64,000 nt of DNA from VYFG01 sp965203365. GTDB lineage: Bacteria; Pseudomonadota; Gammaproteobacteria; Arenicellales; Poriferihabitantaceae. A model generated the notes under the pieces. That model had not been told where the DNA came from. It saw nothing but the letters and a program-made list of their open reading frames with translations, and ran no database searches. This document shows, in pieces, positions 45,220-55,415 of the stretch. The stretch is taken from assembly GCA_965203365.1 (NCBI GenBank), contig OZ241878.1, positions 2,790,001-2,854,000 of the forward strand. The letters are read 5' to 3'. Every line of letters starts with the position of its first letter. Position 1 is the first letter of the stretch. The translations under genes and the position numbers were made by a program.

Positions 45220-46592
45220 TTAATCCGGTTTGGCTGCCAGCCAGACATTGAACTGTGCTGCTGAAATACCGAGTCCGATAATCGCACCGACATGCAGGCT
45301 GCTCAAGTCTGCCAGGATGATGGCCGTAAATTTATCAGTCTCTGCGATGTCTCTGTCGGCACAATATTTTTCGATGCGCTTTTCCACCTCTTTCCCATGT
45401 AACCCGTCTCGCACCATAAGACCCAATACTTCTTTTCGTTGCTGGCGGTACTGGATGTGAAAGGCATCGATTCCCCCGAGTGACTGTTTGGCGATGCGAT
45501 ATTGCTGGCAGGAACGAATATATGCCCAGCAAAATAAATCCCGCATGGGCTTGATGTCATTCTTCTCGTAGATTGCCAGTGACGCTGCGGTATAGTCATC
45601 GTGCGGCACATCGGTAAAACTTAGCGGACACAAATTCTGTCTGATGAAAGGAATATTGCAGCCCATCTGTGAAGTGCGTTTGTTGACATCTTCAAAAGCC
45701 TGCAGATATGACAGGTGAATCAGTAAAAAGAAGATTTGTTCGAGGGGATTTTCGATCTTTCGAGCTTTCAGTAAAATCAGTTCAAACAATTCTTTCAGTA
45801 TGTGTGGGTTGATGATCGGCTGGTAGGTGGAATGCCCAATGTCAACTTCGACGTCCGGATGTTGCCACAAGCCGCAGGATTCGCAAGCAAATCTTGTGAC
45901 AGCAAATTGTGGAGATTGAAGAGTGTGAAGCTGTTCAATTCGATTTCCTGTGCGTTCTCCACAAGAAACAATATGGCTTCCTTGTGGTTCATGATCATAA
46001 CGGTTTCTTCATGCACCTTGCCTTCAGCATGGATACCTTCCTCGACCAGCTTTTGAGTATCGAGTCTTGAATAGGAGTTGCCATCCAATCGACTGGAGTT
46101 ATAGGAAAGGTCAATCAGGAGACGCTGGCAGATTTGGCATGCATAGGTGCCAGCCGCGAATGCCTTGTCAATCCGTTTCCCTTGCTCCAACAGAAAGTCT
46201 CGTTTTTCTTGAGGGACATACATTGTGATATTGGGCATGTACCCTTCAATGAATTCTCTTTTATAGGACACCTGTTCACGGGCATGAAGAGGAAATTCCA
46301 GAAAATGCAAGCTAGTTTGACTTTCTGAGCTAAAGATTGCACCTTCTTCCTGCTCATTTTGTCCTTTAATTGCCGGCCGGGGAAACCTGACAGGATAGTA
46401 TTTGGCCGCTTTTCTGTCGCCGGTCTTTACGATCCTTTCTTACTCCAATAGAGTGAATAGTCTTCTTTGTAATGTCTTGTTATTTATGTAAAAATACAGA
46501 CTTTTGGCAATCTGCCCACGGGAGAGTCCCTCGGGGGTTTTCTCCAGAAAGGCCACAATCTCAGTCATTTGCGCCGATATGTTGTGTACCAT
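45220..46592 (-). pseudogene. Winged-helix-Fic family protein, frameshifted twice, degenerate Fic motif
   Basis: Starting at ATG 46592, MVHNISAQMTEIVAFLEKTP then LSRGQIAKSLYFYINNKTLQ forms a winged helix. A frame change near 46440 leads to TGDRKAAKYYPVRF and the Fic part: inhibitory-motif-like SSRLDGNSYSRL, HKEAILFLVENAQEIE. A second change near 45850 leads to IGHSTYQPIINPHILKELFE and LSYLQAFEDVNKRTSQMGCN. The last segment aligns with the Fic HPFxDGNGR loop, but the catalytic His is Gln and both Gly are replaced. Fic enzymes AMPylate proteins; this loop variant would not by the known mechanism. Confidence 0.75.
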
Positions 46593-46994
46593 AATTGTCT
46601 CTAAAATAACCGATAAGCCTAGCATAATAGTTTTTGGGATAAAAACAAGCAATCATAGGGTAAATCGATAGCCATCAGCGCAAGGACTTTGTTCCGCAAT
46701 CCCGGAATAAAATCCAGTCTTCTCATGGTGGGTTAGGGGCGGGACTCCATCCGTATGCAGCAGGCACTAAAAGCCATATGGTGTGATGTGACCCCCCCAC
46801 GGGAATACGTTGTCCTCAACCCCGAAGTCTTCCAGCATCCGGAGCGACTGTTTGGATTTGTCATTGATCGGTTTCATCACCGTATTCAAACTGACACAGG
46901 CCTCATCCCGGTGATAGCCATTGCCAGAATGGACATATTTATTCTAGGCCGTTTGCGCTCTCTTTGATCCGTCAGCCTATTGGGGTCGGGCCGC
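46593..46994. other. Intergenic region, no gene recognised
   Basis: Region upstream of the Fic gene and downstream of the GMC gene. A 70-codon plus-strand frame (46755-46967) has no recognisable motif and is probably chance. Nothing else seen. Confidence 0.35.
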
Positions 46995-48629
46995 TTACGG
47001 TCCCAAGCCGGCTTTTGCATTTTCCAGGATCATATCGGCCGCTTTTTCTCCCAGCATAATGGTGGGGGCATTCGTATTGCCGGAAGTCACGGTTGGAAAC
47101 ACTGATGCGTCTACGATTCGCAGCTTGTCTGTACCATGAACTCGCAACCTGCAGTCCACCACCGACTGCTTGGGATCCGGTCCCATAGTACATGTGCTGG
47201 TTGGGTGAAATACGGTGTCTGCACGGGATCGAATGTCGGCCAGCAAGGCTTCGTCACTCTCGACTTCTGGGCCCGGCTTATACTCAGATTCGACGACTGC
47301 CCGCAGTGAGGGGGCATTCGCGAGGGATCGCAGAAACCGGACACCTTCCAGCATCTCCTGCCGGTCTTCGGGAGTGGAAAGATAACATGACTGGATCCGG
47401 ACGGGGGTCAATGGATCAGGGGATATGATCCCGAGATGGCCGCGACTGGTGGGCCGACAGGGGCTGATTCCGATGTGGAAGGCAGCGAAAGGATCCGGAC
47501 GCAGCAGGGGGCGCGTACCCGCCGGGGCTTCGGTATAGGTAAGAGCACAAAAGTACAGTTGAAGGTTTGGACGAGAGCGGTCCGGGTTGCTGCGGAAGAA
47601 CCCGCCAGCTTGGTTAACGCCGATGGCTAACTGCCCCTGTTGCAAGAGGATATATTTGGCACCTTCGAGCAGCTTTCCCCACCAAGGGGACAGTCGGTTA
47701 TTGATTGTCGGCACCCGGGAACGGAAAAAATAGGTCACGTTCAGGTGGTCCTGCAGGTTCCTTCCAACCGATTCATTGACCTGGACAGGCCGAATCCCAT
47801 GGTTTCGCAGCATTGATTCGGGACCAATACCGGACAGTTGCAGAATCTGGGGCGTGTTGATCGTCCCGCCACACAGCACGACTTCCATGTTGGCGCTGGC
47901 GGAATGCATCTGGCCACGATACAGGAACTCCACCCCGGTCGCCTTGCATCCTTCAAACAGGACGCGGGTGGTGTGGGCATGCGTCAAGACCGTGAGGTTG
48001 GGCCTTTTCATGGCGGGCCTGAGATAGGCGCGTGATGCGGACATGCGTCGACCATGTCGGGTAGTGATTTGATAAAGTCCGACCCCTTCCTGATCCTCGC
48101 CGTTAAAATCGGGGTTGATCCTCAGCCCGCATTCTTCGGCCGCTGCGAGAAATCGTCGGTTCAGGGGGTGATAGTTGGCACTGACGTCATTCACATACAA
48201 GGGTCCAGAGTCGCCCCGCAGCGCATTGCCCCCTGCGGAGTTGGTTTCTGCCCGCTTGAAGTAAGGTAGGACATCCTCCCATCCCCAGCCATTGTTTCCC
48301 ATCGTCAGCCAGTCGTCGTAATCGGCTTGCTGTCCCCGAATGTAGACCATCGCATTGATGGAGCTGGAACCGCCCAGCACCTTGCCTCTTGGCCAGTAGC
48401 TCTGACGGCCCCCAAGGCCTTCATCCGGTTCCGTTCGGTACATCCAGTTCACCTTGGGATCATAGAAAATCTTTCCATAGCCAATGGGGACCTGAATCCA
48501 GAATCTTCGGTCGGTTCCTCCCGCTTCCAGGACAAGCACCTGATAACGACCGTTCTCGGAGAGCCGATTGGCAAGAGTGCAGCCTGCTGACCCGGCACCG
48601 ACAATCACAAAATCATACTGCATCGACAT
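46995..48629 (-). CDS. GMC-family FAD oxidoreductase (choline-dehydrogenase-like)
   Basis: About 544 residues. The FAD site is YDFVIVGAGSAGCTLANRLS, followed by GMC signature 1 (GKVLGGSSSINAMVYIRG) and signature 2 (GGTINTPQILQLSGIGPESM). The active-site His is in VFHPTSTCTMG and the second His/Asn in SGNTNAPTIMLGEKAA. It oxidises an alcohol to an aldehyde, passing electrons to O2 or the respiratory chain. The frame extends upstream to 48884, but similarity begins at Met 48629. It is divergent from the module 2 binding-protein gene (241 bases apart), so the two probably share a control region. Alcohol-to-aldehyde chemistry fits the aldehyde dehydrogenase in the module. Confidence 0.93.
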   Translation of the reverse strand: MSMQYDFVIVGAGSAGCTLANRLSENGRYQVLVLEAGGTDRRFWIQVPIGYGKIFYDPKVNWMYRTEPDEGLGGRQSYWPRGKVLGGSSSINAMVYIRGQQADYDDWLTMGNNGWGWEDVLPYFKRAETNSAGGNALRGDSGPLYVNDVSANYHPLNRRFLAAAEECGLRINPDFNGEDQEGVGLYQITTRHGRRMSASRAYLRPAMKRPNLTVLTHAHTTRVLFEGCKATGVEFLYRGQMHSASANMEVVLCGGTINTPQILQLSGIGPESMLRNHGIRPVQVNESVGRNLQDHLNVTYFFRSRVPTINNRLSPWWGKLLEGAKYILLQQGQLAIGVNQAGGFFRSNPDRSRPNLQLYFCALTYTEAPAGTRPLLRPDPFAAFHIGISPCRPTSRGHLGIISPDPLTPVRIQSCYLSTPEDRQEMLEGVRFLRSLANAPSLRAVVESEYKPGPEVESDEALLADIRSRADTVFHPTSTCTMGPDPKQSVVDCRLRVHGTDKLRIVDASVFPTVTSGNTNAPTIMLGEKAADMILENAKAGLGP

Positions 48630-48869
48630 CAATTCGGCGGGTTGGCAGAGTCGACCCTGGCCCGTTGGAACAAACGAGACGCAAACATTGTGAAACCGGG
48701 CATATCCAGATGGGGGGAAGAGGGGGCCGAAGGTGGGAGGAGTCACTTCATTTTCATCTGACAATACTTTATAGTACTCCAAGAGGCGACCCCCCGGAAC
48801 ATCGTCACGCTCACTGGTCGCGGGCGGGTATCCCGAACGACATCCATCAATACGCAGGAGTAAACCACC

Positions 48870-49915
48870 ATGAAATACCACCAACTGATCATCGCGGCGA
48901 CGGTCGGCCTGACCCTGTCTGTGGCGCGGTGGCCTCGGCGAATGAAGTCACCATTGCGTCGTGGGGCGGGTCCTATCAGGACGCCCAGAGCAAAGCCCTG
49001 TTCCAACCCGTGGCCAAGGCGCTGGGGATTACCATCAAGGAGGAGTCCTACAAGGGGATTGGCCAGGTCCGCACCAAGGTCGCGGCTGGGTCGGTGCCGT
49101 GGGACATCATTGATACTGGTTCCGGTGGCGGGGCTCGGGGCTGTGCCGAAGGGATTCTCATTCCCCTGGATTATGACCTGATCGACACTGCCGACTTTGT
49201 ACCCGACACCCAACTGCCCTGTTGTGTCGGTACGATCGTGTTCGCCACCGTGCTGGCCTGGAACACGGACACGTTCGGAGATGACGGTCCCCAGAGCTGG
49301 GCGGACTTCTGGGATGTCGAACGGTTTCCCGGCACCCGCTCCATTCGGGGCAAGATGCACGGCATGCTGGAGCCGGCGCTGATGGCGGACGGCGTGCCGC
49401 CGGCGGAGGTCTATCAGGTCCTGGACAGCGAGGCCGGGATCGAGCGGGCACTGGACAAGATTCGCGAGCTCAAGCCGCATGTGGCGGTGTGGTGGAGTTC
49501 CGGGGCGCAGCATGCCCAGCTGATGAAGGATGGCGAGGTGGACATGAGCACGGGCTGGAACGGGCGCTTCGACGTGGCGATCGCCGACGGGGCGAAGGTC
49601 CAGTACACCTATCATCAGGGGTTGCAGGATTACGATTGTTTCGGCATCCCCCGGGGGGCGCCGAACCCAGATCTGGCGATGCGGGTGATCGCGGAAATGA
49701 GCCGGCCCGAGTATCAGGCCGACATTCCCCAATATATCACCTACGGGCCGACCAACACGAAAGCCTATGAGACCGGTCGGATTGACGCACAGTTGGCGAA
49801 AAACCTGCCATCCCATCCCGACAATGCGTCCCAGTTGCTGCCGATCAACCAAGAATGGTATGCCAAATGGGAGAAACAGGCCTCCGAGATGTACGCCGAC
49901 ATGATGACGGAGTAG
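48870..49915 (+). pseudogene. Polyamine-type ABC transporter binding protein, frameshift in signal peptide
   Basis: The ATG at 48870 starts a signal peptide MKYHQLIIAATVGLTLSVA. Near 48920 the frame must move by one missing base to give AVASANEVTIASWGGSYQDA and the rest of the mature protein, which is intact to the stop (DIIDTGSGGGARG, AWNTDTFGDDGPQSWADFWD, EWYAKWEKQASEMYADMMTE). Total about 348 residues. A Sec signal, unlike the Tat signal of the module 1 paralogue. The lesion may be a base-call error since the rest is well preserved. If real, the protein is not exported. First gene of the module 2 importer. Confidence 0.85.
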
Positions 49916-49923
49916 CCAGCCAC

Positions 49924-49958
49924 CGCGAACCGCCCACCAACCACCACGGCGGTTCGCG
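49924..49958 (+). terminator. Hairpin after module 2 binding-protein gene
   Basis: A perfect 11-bp inverted repeat, CGCGAACCGCC (49924-49934) and GGCGGTTCGCG (49948-49958), with a 13-base loop, lies 9 bases after the stop. No T-run follows. It matches the position of the hairpins after the binding-protein gene in module 1, and probably stabilises that transcript relative to the downstream genes. Confidence 0.7.
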
Positions 49959-50058
49959 CGACTTCCTTGGTTCATGATCGACTGGTCGGGTCTCTTGGTT
50001 GTGGTGCGGGTTTTGATGGTCCGCACGACGTTATGTCCATCAACCATCGGGTGATTGC

Positions 50059-51156
50059 TTGTCAGTGAATCCCGCACTGCCCATTCATATCCGCCAGGTG
50101 GTCAAGACGTATGGGCATATCTATGCGCTTGATCATGTGGACCTTGAGGTCCTTAGTGGGGAATTTCTTACCTTGCTGGGTCCCTCTGGTTCCGGCAAGA
50201 CCACCTTGCTGATGGTCTTGGCAGGATTCACCCGCCCAGACAGTGGCAGCATTTGTTTCGGTAACCGGGAGATCATTCGCGAACCCCCGCACAAGCGGGA
50301 TGTTGGCATGGTATTTCAGAATTACGCCCTGTTTCCCCATATGACGGTAGCCGGGAACATCGGATTTCCGTTGAAATTGCGCGGTTTGCCGAAAAATGAA
50401 ATCCGCCAGCGGATCGACAATGCCCTGTCCACCGTTCAGCTCGAAGGATTCGCGGAACGGCGGATTGAGCAGTTGTCAGGCGGTCAGAAACAACGGGTAG
50501 CACTGGCCAGGGCGATCGTGTTCGAACCCAGAATCCTCTTGATGGACGAGCCCTTGTCGGCGCTGGACAAGAAGCTTCGGGATCACATGCAGATAGAACT
50601 GCGACACTTGCATGAAAAACTGGGAATGACCACGGTCTATGTGACCCATGACCAGCGTGAGGCTCTGACCATGTCTGATCGAATCGCGGTCATCAACCAC
50701 GGCCGTCTGGTTCAGTGCGACACGCCGCGCACGCTCTATGACTATCCCGCCTCACCCTTTGTGGCCAACTTCATCGGTGAGTCGACCCTGATTCCCGTAC
50801 AGCCGGACCATGGGCGGGTGATTTTGCATGGTCGTGCCCTCAAAGTATCCGGCCCGGTGCCCGATGTGCCCTGCAGTCTGATGTTGCGTCCGGAACGTTT
50901 GAAAGTTCTTTCTGAAGATGACCCTGCTGATTACAATGTCTTTCCGGGTATTGTCGATGAAGTGGTTTTTCAGGGAGAAAGCTTTGTAACTTATGTGACC
51001 CTTGATGATGGGACTGCAGTCACCGTGCGGGGAGTGAGTCAGCGCGAGTCCCGGTCTTTCTTGCTTATGAAAGGCAAGGAAGTGACCTTGGGACTGCATC
51101 GTGAAGAAACCACCCTGATTCCCAACACGGGAGAATCCGAGGCGGAAATCACCTGA
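50059..51156 (+). CDS. ABC transporter ATP-binding protein, PotA-like (module 2)
   Basis: About 365 residues: Walker A GPSGSGKTT, Q-loop FQNYALFPHM, signature LSGGQKQRVALARA, Walker B LLMDEPLSALD, H-loop YVTHDQREA, then a C-terminal TOBE domain (LMLRPERLKVL). It resembles the module 1 ATPase along its length. The start is uncertain: the frame opens with TTG at 50059 and GTG at 50065. It follows the binding-protein hairpin and precedes the two permease genes, an order different from module 1, where the ATPase is last. Confidence 0.93.
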   Translation: MSVNPALPIHIRQVVKTYGHIYALDHVDLEVLSGEFLTLLGPSGSGKTTLLMVLAGFTRPDSGSICFGNREIIREPPHKRDVGMVFQNYALFPHMTVAGNIGFPLKLRGLPKNEIRQRIDNALSTVQLEGFAERRIEQLSGGQKQRVALARAIVFEPRILLMDEPLSALDKKLRDHMQIELRHLHEKLGMTTVYVTHDQREALTMSDRIAVINHGRLVQCDTPRTLYDYPASPFVANFIGESTLIPVQPDHGRVILHGRALKVSGPVPDVPCSLMLRPERLKVLSEDDPADYNVFPGIVDEVVFQGESFVTYVTLDDGTAVTVRGVSQRESRSFLLMKGKEVTLGLHREETTLIPNTGESEAEIT

Positions 51157-51169
51157 TCCGGTAGCGACC

Positions 51170-52057
51170 ATGGTGGAGGACACTCTCAATGCCCGTGTGC
51201 TGCGTCAGGATGCGGTGCGAGAGAAGCTGGTCATGTTCGGGCTGTCCCTGCCAGCCATCCTGTTGGTGGTGACGATTATTGTTATCCCTGTTGGATGGCT
51301 GTTTTGGCTGTCTTTGTTCAATGATGAAGGTGTGTTGTCTCTCAGCAACTATACCAGGATGCTGGAGAGTCAATCTTATACTCGGATATTCATCACCACA
51401 TTTCAGGTGAGTCTCCTGACCACGCTGGCTTGCGTGCTGATCAGCTATCCCTTTTCCTATTTTCTGTCTCAACTCCCCAAGCGTTGGGCAGCCATCGGCC
51501 TGTTTACGGTACTGTTGCCGTTTTGGACCTCTTTGCTGGTGCGGACCTATGCCTGGCTGGTCGTGCTCCAGCGCAAGGGGCTGATCAATCAGTGGGGGAT
51601 GGAACTGGGCCTTTGGGACCAACCGCTCAAACTGGTTCATAACCTGAACGGCACCTTGGTTGGCATGGTTCATATCATGCTGCCTTTCATGGTGTTGCCG
51701 CTGTATGCTTCCATGCGAGCAATCAGTGGCGACTATGTCAAGGCCGCCTCCAACCTGGGGGCGAGCCCGGCACGGGCTTTCTGGCTGGTCTTCTTTCCCT
51801 TGTCGCTGCCGGGTCTTTTGGCTGGCATGGTGGTGGTGTTTGTCCTTTGTCTGGGGTTCTTTGTGACCCCGGCGGTGCTGGGGGGTGGAAAGGTCGTGAT
51901 GGTGTCCATGAAGATTGAAACCCTGATCGACCTGTTCTTCAATTTCGGGACCGCCAGTGCGTTGGGGGTGGTCTTGCTGATTTTGACCCTGGTGGTATTG
52001 TTCCTGGCGCATCGATTGTTGCATCTTGACCAGGTGCTGGGGGAACGCAACGCATGA
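51170..52057 (+). CDS. ABC transporter permease, PotB-like (module 2)
   Basis: 295 residues with six membrane segments, starting VMFGLSLPAILLVVTIIVIP. The EAA-type loop reads AASNLGASPARAFWLVFFPL and is followed by GLLAGMVVVF. Its stop overlaps the start of the next permease by 4 bases (ATGA), showing translational coupling. Paralogous to the permease at 11260-12099. Confidence 0.9.
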   Translation: MVEDTLNARVLRQDAVREKLVMFGLSLPAILLVVTIIVIPVGWLFWLSLFNDEGVLSLSNYTRMLESQSYTRIFITTFQVSLLTTLACVLISYPFSYFLSQLPKRWAAIGLFTVLLPFWTSLLVRTYAWLVVLQRKGLINQWGMELGLWDQPLKLVHNLNGTLVGMVHIMLPFMVLPLYASMRAISGDYVKAASNLGASPARAFWLVFFPLSLPGLLAGMVVVFVLCLGFFVTPAVLGGGKVVMVSMKIETLIDLFFNFGTASALGVVLLILTLVVLFLAHRLLHLDQVLGERNA

Positions 52058-52872
52058 ATTGGCTCTCGCGACCGGCTTCAGACATTCAGGTGACCCACCG
52101 TAACCGGCTTTGGCTGTATTGCCTGGCGGGACTGATCATGATGTTCCTGATTATCCCGACTTTGATTGTGATTCCGATGTCCTTCTCGGATTCCCAGTAT
52201 CTGGAATTCCCGCCGCGGGTTTGGTCGGTTCGCTGGTATGACAATTATTTCGGTTCGCCGGAATGGATGACCGCCACTTGGGTTTCGGTCAAGGCGGCGT
52301 TGCTCACGGTGATGGTGACGACACCCATTGCGACGCTGGCGGCTTATGGGTTGTATGTTTCCCATCTGAAGTGGGCAAAATGGATCTTTGTATTGTTGAT
52401 CACCCCGATGATGATCCCGGTCATCCTGATTGCCATCGGAGTATTTTTTGCTTATGCCAAGTTGAATCTCAACAACACTCTGCTCGGGTTGGTGTTGGCT
52501 CATACGGTTCTGGCGCTGCCGATGTGTCTGATCGTGGTCAGTGCGGGTCTGAAAAGCTACGACATGAACCAGGAACGGGTGGCAAGAAGCCTGGGTGCTT
52601 CCCGCCCAAGGGCTTTTCTGGTGATTACGTTGCCCCAGATTCGTTTTTCGGTGATCAGCGGGGCTTTGCTGGCCTTGGTGGTGTCATTTGATGAGGTGAT
52701 CGTGGCGCTGTTCATCAGTGGGGGAGAGATGTCGACCATTACCCGTAGCATGTTTCTGGCCCTCAGGGACCAGATCGACCCCACGATTGCCGCCATTTCC
52801 ACCGTATTGATTCTGATCACCACGGTCGCCTTGATCATGGCCCAGGTTTTCGGCAAGTCTGATACCGAGTGA
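52054..52872 (+). CDS. ABC transporter permease, PotC-like (module 2)
   Basis: 272 residues. First membrane segment LYCLAGLIMMFLIIPTLIVI, then the PotC-type SDSQYLEFPPRVWSVRWYDN. The EAA loop is ARSLGASRPRAFLVITLPQI, and the late FDEVIVALFISGGE segment is characteristic. Paralogous to the permease at 12117-12914. It ends 28 bases from the convergent aldehyde dehydrogenase stop. Confidence 0.9.
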   Translation: MNWLSRPASDIQVTHRNRLWLYCLAGLIMMFLIIPTLIVIPMSFSDSQYLEFPPRVWSVRWYDNYFGSPEWMTATWVSVKAALLTVMVTTPIATLAAYGLYVSHLKWAKWIFVLLITPMMIPVILIAIGVFFAYAKLNLNNTLLGLVLAHTVLALPMCLIVVSAGLKSYDMNQERVARSLGASRPRAFLVITLPQIRFSVISGALLALVVSFDEVIVALFISGGEMSTITRSMFLALRDQIDPTIAAISTVLILITTVALIMAQVFGKSDTE

Positions 52873-52900
52873 GAACGCGTGGTTCCGGATCACTTGATTC

Positions 52901-54331
52901 TTAGGGCCGCCTTGTTCCGGTGATGGCCTTGACCTCAAGATATTCCGCCAGTCCCCAGCGACCTTTCTCCCTGCCATTGCCGGATTGTTTGTATCCACCG
53001 AACGGGGTGTCTGAATTCCCTCCGACATAGTTCACGGCCACTTGACCGGCCCGCAGGCGTCGGGCCACTGAATAGGCCCGTTCCGGGTCACGGGAACTGA
53101 CATAGCCCGCGAGTCCATAGGGGGTGTCGTTGGCCATGTGGATGGCGTGGTCCTCGTCCCGATAGGGGATCAGGACAAGAACCGGCCCGAAAATCTCTTC
53201 TCGGGCGATACGCATGTCATTACGGACTTGGGTGAAAACCGTCGGTTTGATATAGAACCCCCGATCAAGATGATCCGGTCGGCCCAGTCCGCCGGCAATG
53301 AGGATGGCGCCCTCTGCCATCCCAACTTCAATCAGTTCCTGAATTTTGGACCACTGCCGCTGATTGACCACGGGACCTAGGTGATCTCCCTCTTGGTCGG
53401 GCGGTCCGACCTGGAGACCGATGGCCGTCTCGCGGGCTGTTATTTCCGCTTGTTCCATGTGTGTCTCGGGCACCAGCATCCGGGTAGGCGCATTGCAGGA
53501 CTGACCACTGTTGCCCATGCAGTGCCTCACCCCCCGTGATACGGCGGATGAGATATCGACATCCTCCAGAAGGATGTTCGCAGACTTGCCCCCCAGTTCC
53601 TGGGTCACCCGCTTCACGGTTCCGGCCGCTGCCTTGGCGACGGCAATCCCGGCGCGGGTCGAACCGGTGATGGACACCATGTCGACATCCGGGTGACTGG
53701 ACAGGGCTTCTCCGACCGTCGGTCCGGTTCCATTCACCAGATTGAACACGCCTGCCGGAACGCCAGCCTGATCCAGCACTTCGGCGAAAATCAAGGCGCT
53801 GGAAGGAGCTTCCTCACTGGGTTTCAGCACCATGGTGCAGCCAGCCGCCAGAGCCGGCAACACTTTGGCCGCCACTTGATTCATCGGCCAGTTCCATGGG
53901 GTAATCAACCCACATACGCCAATGGGCTCGTGGCGCAGGATCATGTCGTCTTCCCTAGATTCGAAGATGAACCCCCGCAGGGCCTTGATGGTGCTTGTGA
54001 TCTGCTCTTCGCCAAGTCTGGCCTGCCATTGCCGAGCCAGAGTCATGGGAGCCCCCATTTCGGTGGAAATGGCGGCCGCGATATCGTCAACACGACGACG
54101 GTACTCACGCAGAATCTTTTCCAGCCACTTCAACCGCTCTTGAACCGGTTGTATGGAAAAGTCATCGAATGCGCGACGTGCGGCAGAAACGGCGTGGTCG
54201 ACGTCTTCCCGACTTCCATTGGGGATGGTGGCCACCACCTTTTCAGTGGCCGGGTTGATGATTTCCAAGGTGTCCGATGACAAGGATTTGACCCACTGAC
54301 CATCGATATAGAATGCCGGATGATAAATCAT
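52901..54331 (-). CDS. NAD(P)-dependent aldehyde dehydrogenase (module 2)
   Basis: About 476 residues from ATG 54331 (MIYHPAFYIDGQWV). Catalytic motifs are complete: PWNWPMNQVAAKVLPALAAG, VLKPSEEAPSS, ITGSTRAGIAVAK, the general base in QELGGKSANILLED, nucleophile Cys in GNSGQSCNAPTRML, and EEIFGPVL. The C-terminal GGNSDTPFGGYKQSGNGREK is typical. It follows the LLM gene by 37 bases in the same operon. It is related to, but clearly distinct from, the module 1 enzyme, so substrate range may differ. Confidence 0.93.
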   Translation of the reverse strand: MIYHPAFYIDGQWVKSLSSDTLEIINPATEKVVATIPNGSREDVDHAVSAARRAFDDFSIQPVQERLKWLEKILREYRRRVDDIAAAISTEMGAPMTLARQWQARLGEEQITSTIKALRGFIFESREDDMILRHEPIGVCGLITPWNWPMNQVAAKVLPALAAGCTMVLKPSEEAPSSALIFAEVLDQAGVPAGVFNLVNGTGPTVGEALSSHPDVDMVSITGSTRAGIAVAKAAAGTVKRVTQELGGKSANILLEDVDISSAVSRGVRHCMGNSGQSCNAPTRMLVPETHMEQAEITARETAIGLQVGPPDQEGDHLGPVVNQRQWSKIQELIEVGMAEGAILIAGGLGRPDHLDRGFYIKPTVFTQVRNDMRIAREEIFGPVLVLIPYRDEDHAIHMANDTPYGLAGYVSSRDPERAYSVARRLRAGQVAVNYVGGNSDTPFGGYKQSGNGREKGRWGLAEYLEVKAITGTRRP

Positions 54332-54368
54332 GATCAGAGCCTGGAATCGTGGCAATCGAGGGGTTCTG

Positions 54369-55415
54369 CTAACATGAGGGATGGAAGGCCGGTATCACCT
54401 CGGAGCAGAAGAGTTCCATGGAGCGCTTCTGTTCCCTGTGGCCCAGGCCCATGCTGGCATAGTAGATGAACTCATCCACCCCCAGGGCTTCGTAACGCTT
54501 CAGCTTGTCGATGACCTCTGCCGGGGTGCCGAACATCAGGTTGGTCCAAAGCATGTCGGGGTCGTATTCTTCCCGGCTGTCGAGCTCATCCAGGGGGATC
54601 GGCCTGGGGAACCCGTTGGTCACATCGCCCAGGTTTCGAAACAGGTTTTCGAACTGGCTCAGTTGGCGTTGTACGGCCCGGACCGGGGTTGTCCACTCGT
54701 TCGGATGGTCATACACCGCGGTATGTCGCATCATGGCGAAGAGCGGCCGGCTTTTCCCGGGGTTGGCGGCCAGTGCATCGTCGAGTCGGGCTTTGTAGGT
54801 TTCCACTTCCGCAAAATCTCTGGTCAATGGCCACGATGTGATATTGCAATTGTTCTTGACCGCATAGTCGTAAGTCACCGGAGCTCGGGCAGCAATCCAG
54901 ATGGGCGGGTGGGGTTTCTGCAAGGGCTTGGGGACTGACGTGGCCACAGGGAATTGCCAGAATTCGCCGTCATGCTGATAGTCGCCTTTCCAGAGTTGCT
55001 TCACGACAGGTAGCATCTCGTGCATATACCGCCAACCCTCCGATTGTTTGATTCCCGGCTTCATCCGATCAAATTCCCTTTGGTAGGCCCCGGAGCCGAT
55101 TCCGAATTCAAGTCGTCCGCCGCTGACCAAATCGGCAAAAGCGGCCTCTCCGGCCAGCCGAATCGGATGCCAGTATGGTGCCACGGCGACCGCAGAGCCC
55201 AGACGCACCCGATCGGTATGTTGGGCCCACCAAGCGATAATCTGGAATGGGTTGGGGGCGATCGTCATCTCCAGGGCATGATGTTCCGCTGCCCAGACGA
55301 TGCCGAACCCTCCCTGGTCAGCCATCTTGACCATTTCCAGGGTATGTTGTGCCACATCCATCATGGATATCGTGTTATCCATCCGTTCGAGGTTGATGGC
55401 GAGTTGGAATTTCAT
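54369..55415 (-). CDS. LLM-class flavin-dependent monooxygenase (module 2)
   Basis: 348 residues, a clear paralogue of the enzyme at 8924-10015. Shared blocks are MADQGGFGIVWAAEHHALEM, IAPNPFQII, VAPYWHPIRLAGEAAFADL, YQREFDRMKPGIKQSEG, LFRNLGDVTNGFPRPI and MFGTPAEVIDKLKRYEALGV. It needs reduced FMN; module 2 has no flavin reductase, so the reductase of module 1 or a general cellular one would have to serve it. Transcribed between the alpha/beta hydrolase and the aldehyde dehydrogenase. Confidence 0.93.
   Translation of the reverse strand: MKFQLAINLERMDNTISMMDVAQHTLEMVKMADQGGFGIVWAAEHHALEMTIAPNPFQIIAWWAQHTDRVRLGSAVAVAPYWHPIRLAGEAAFADLVSGGRLEFGIGSGAYQREFDRMKPGIKQSEGWRYMHEMLPVVKQLWKGDYQHDGEFWQFPVATSVPKPLQKPHPPIWIAARAPVTYDYAVKNNCNITSWPLTRDFAEVETYKARLDDALAANPGKSRPLFAMMRHTAVYDHPNEWTTPVRAVQRQLSQFENLFRNLGDVTNGFPRPIPLDELDSREEYDPDMLWTNLMFGTPAEVIDKLKRYEALGVDEFIYYASMGLGHREQKRSMELFCSEVIPAFHPSC

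Noticed and set aside
46755..46967. 70-codon plus-strand frame MQQALKAIWCD
   Set aside because: No recognised motif, no ribosome site and no neighbour context.
48389..48869. Extended frame before the module 2 binding protein
   Set aside because: It runs antisense through the GMC gene start region; the signal peptide at 48870 shows the real start.
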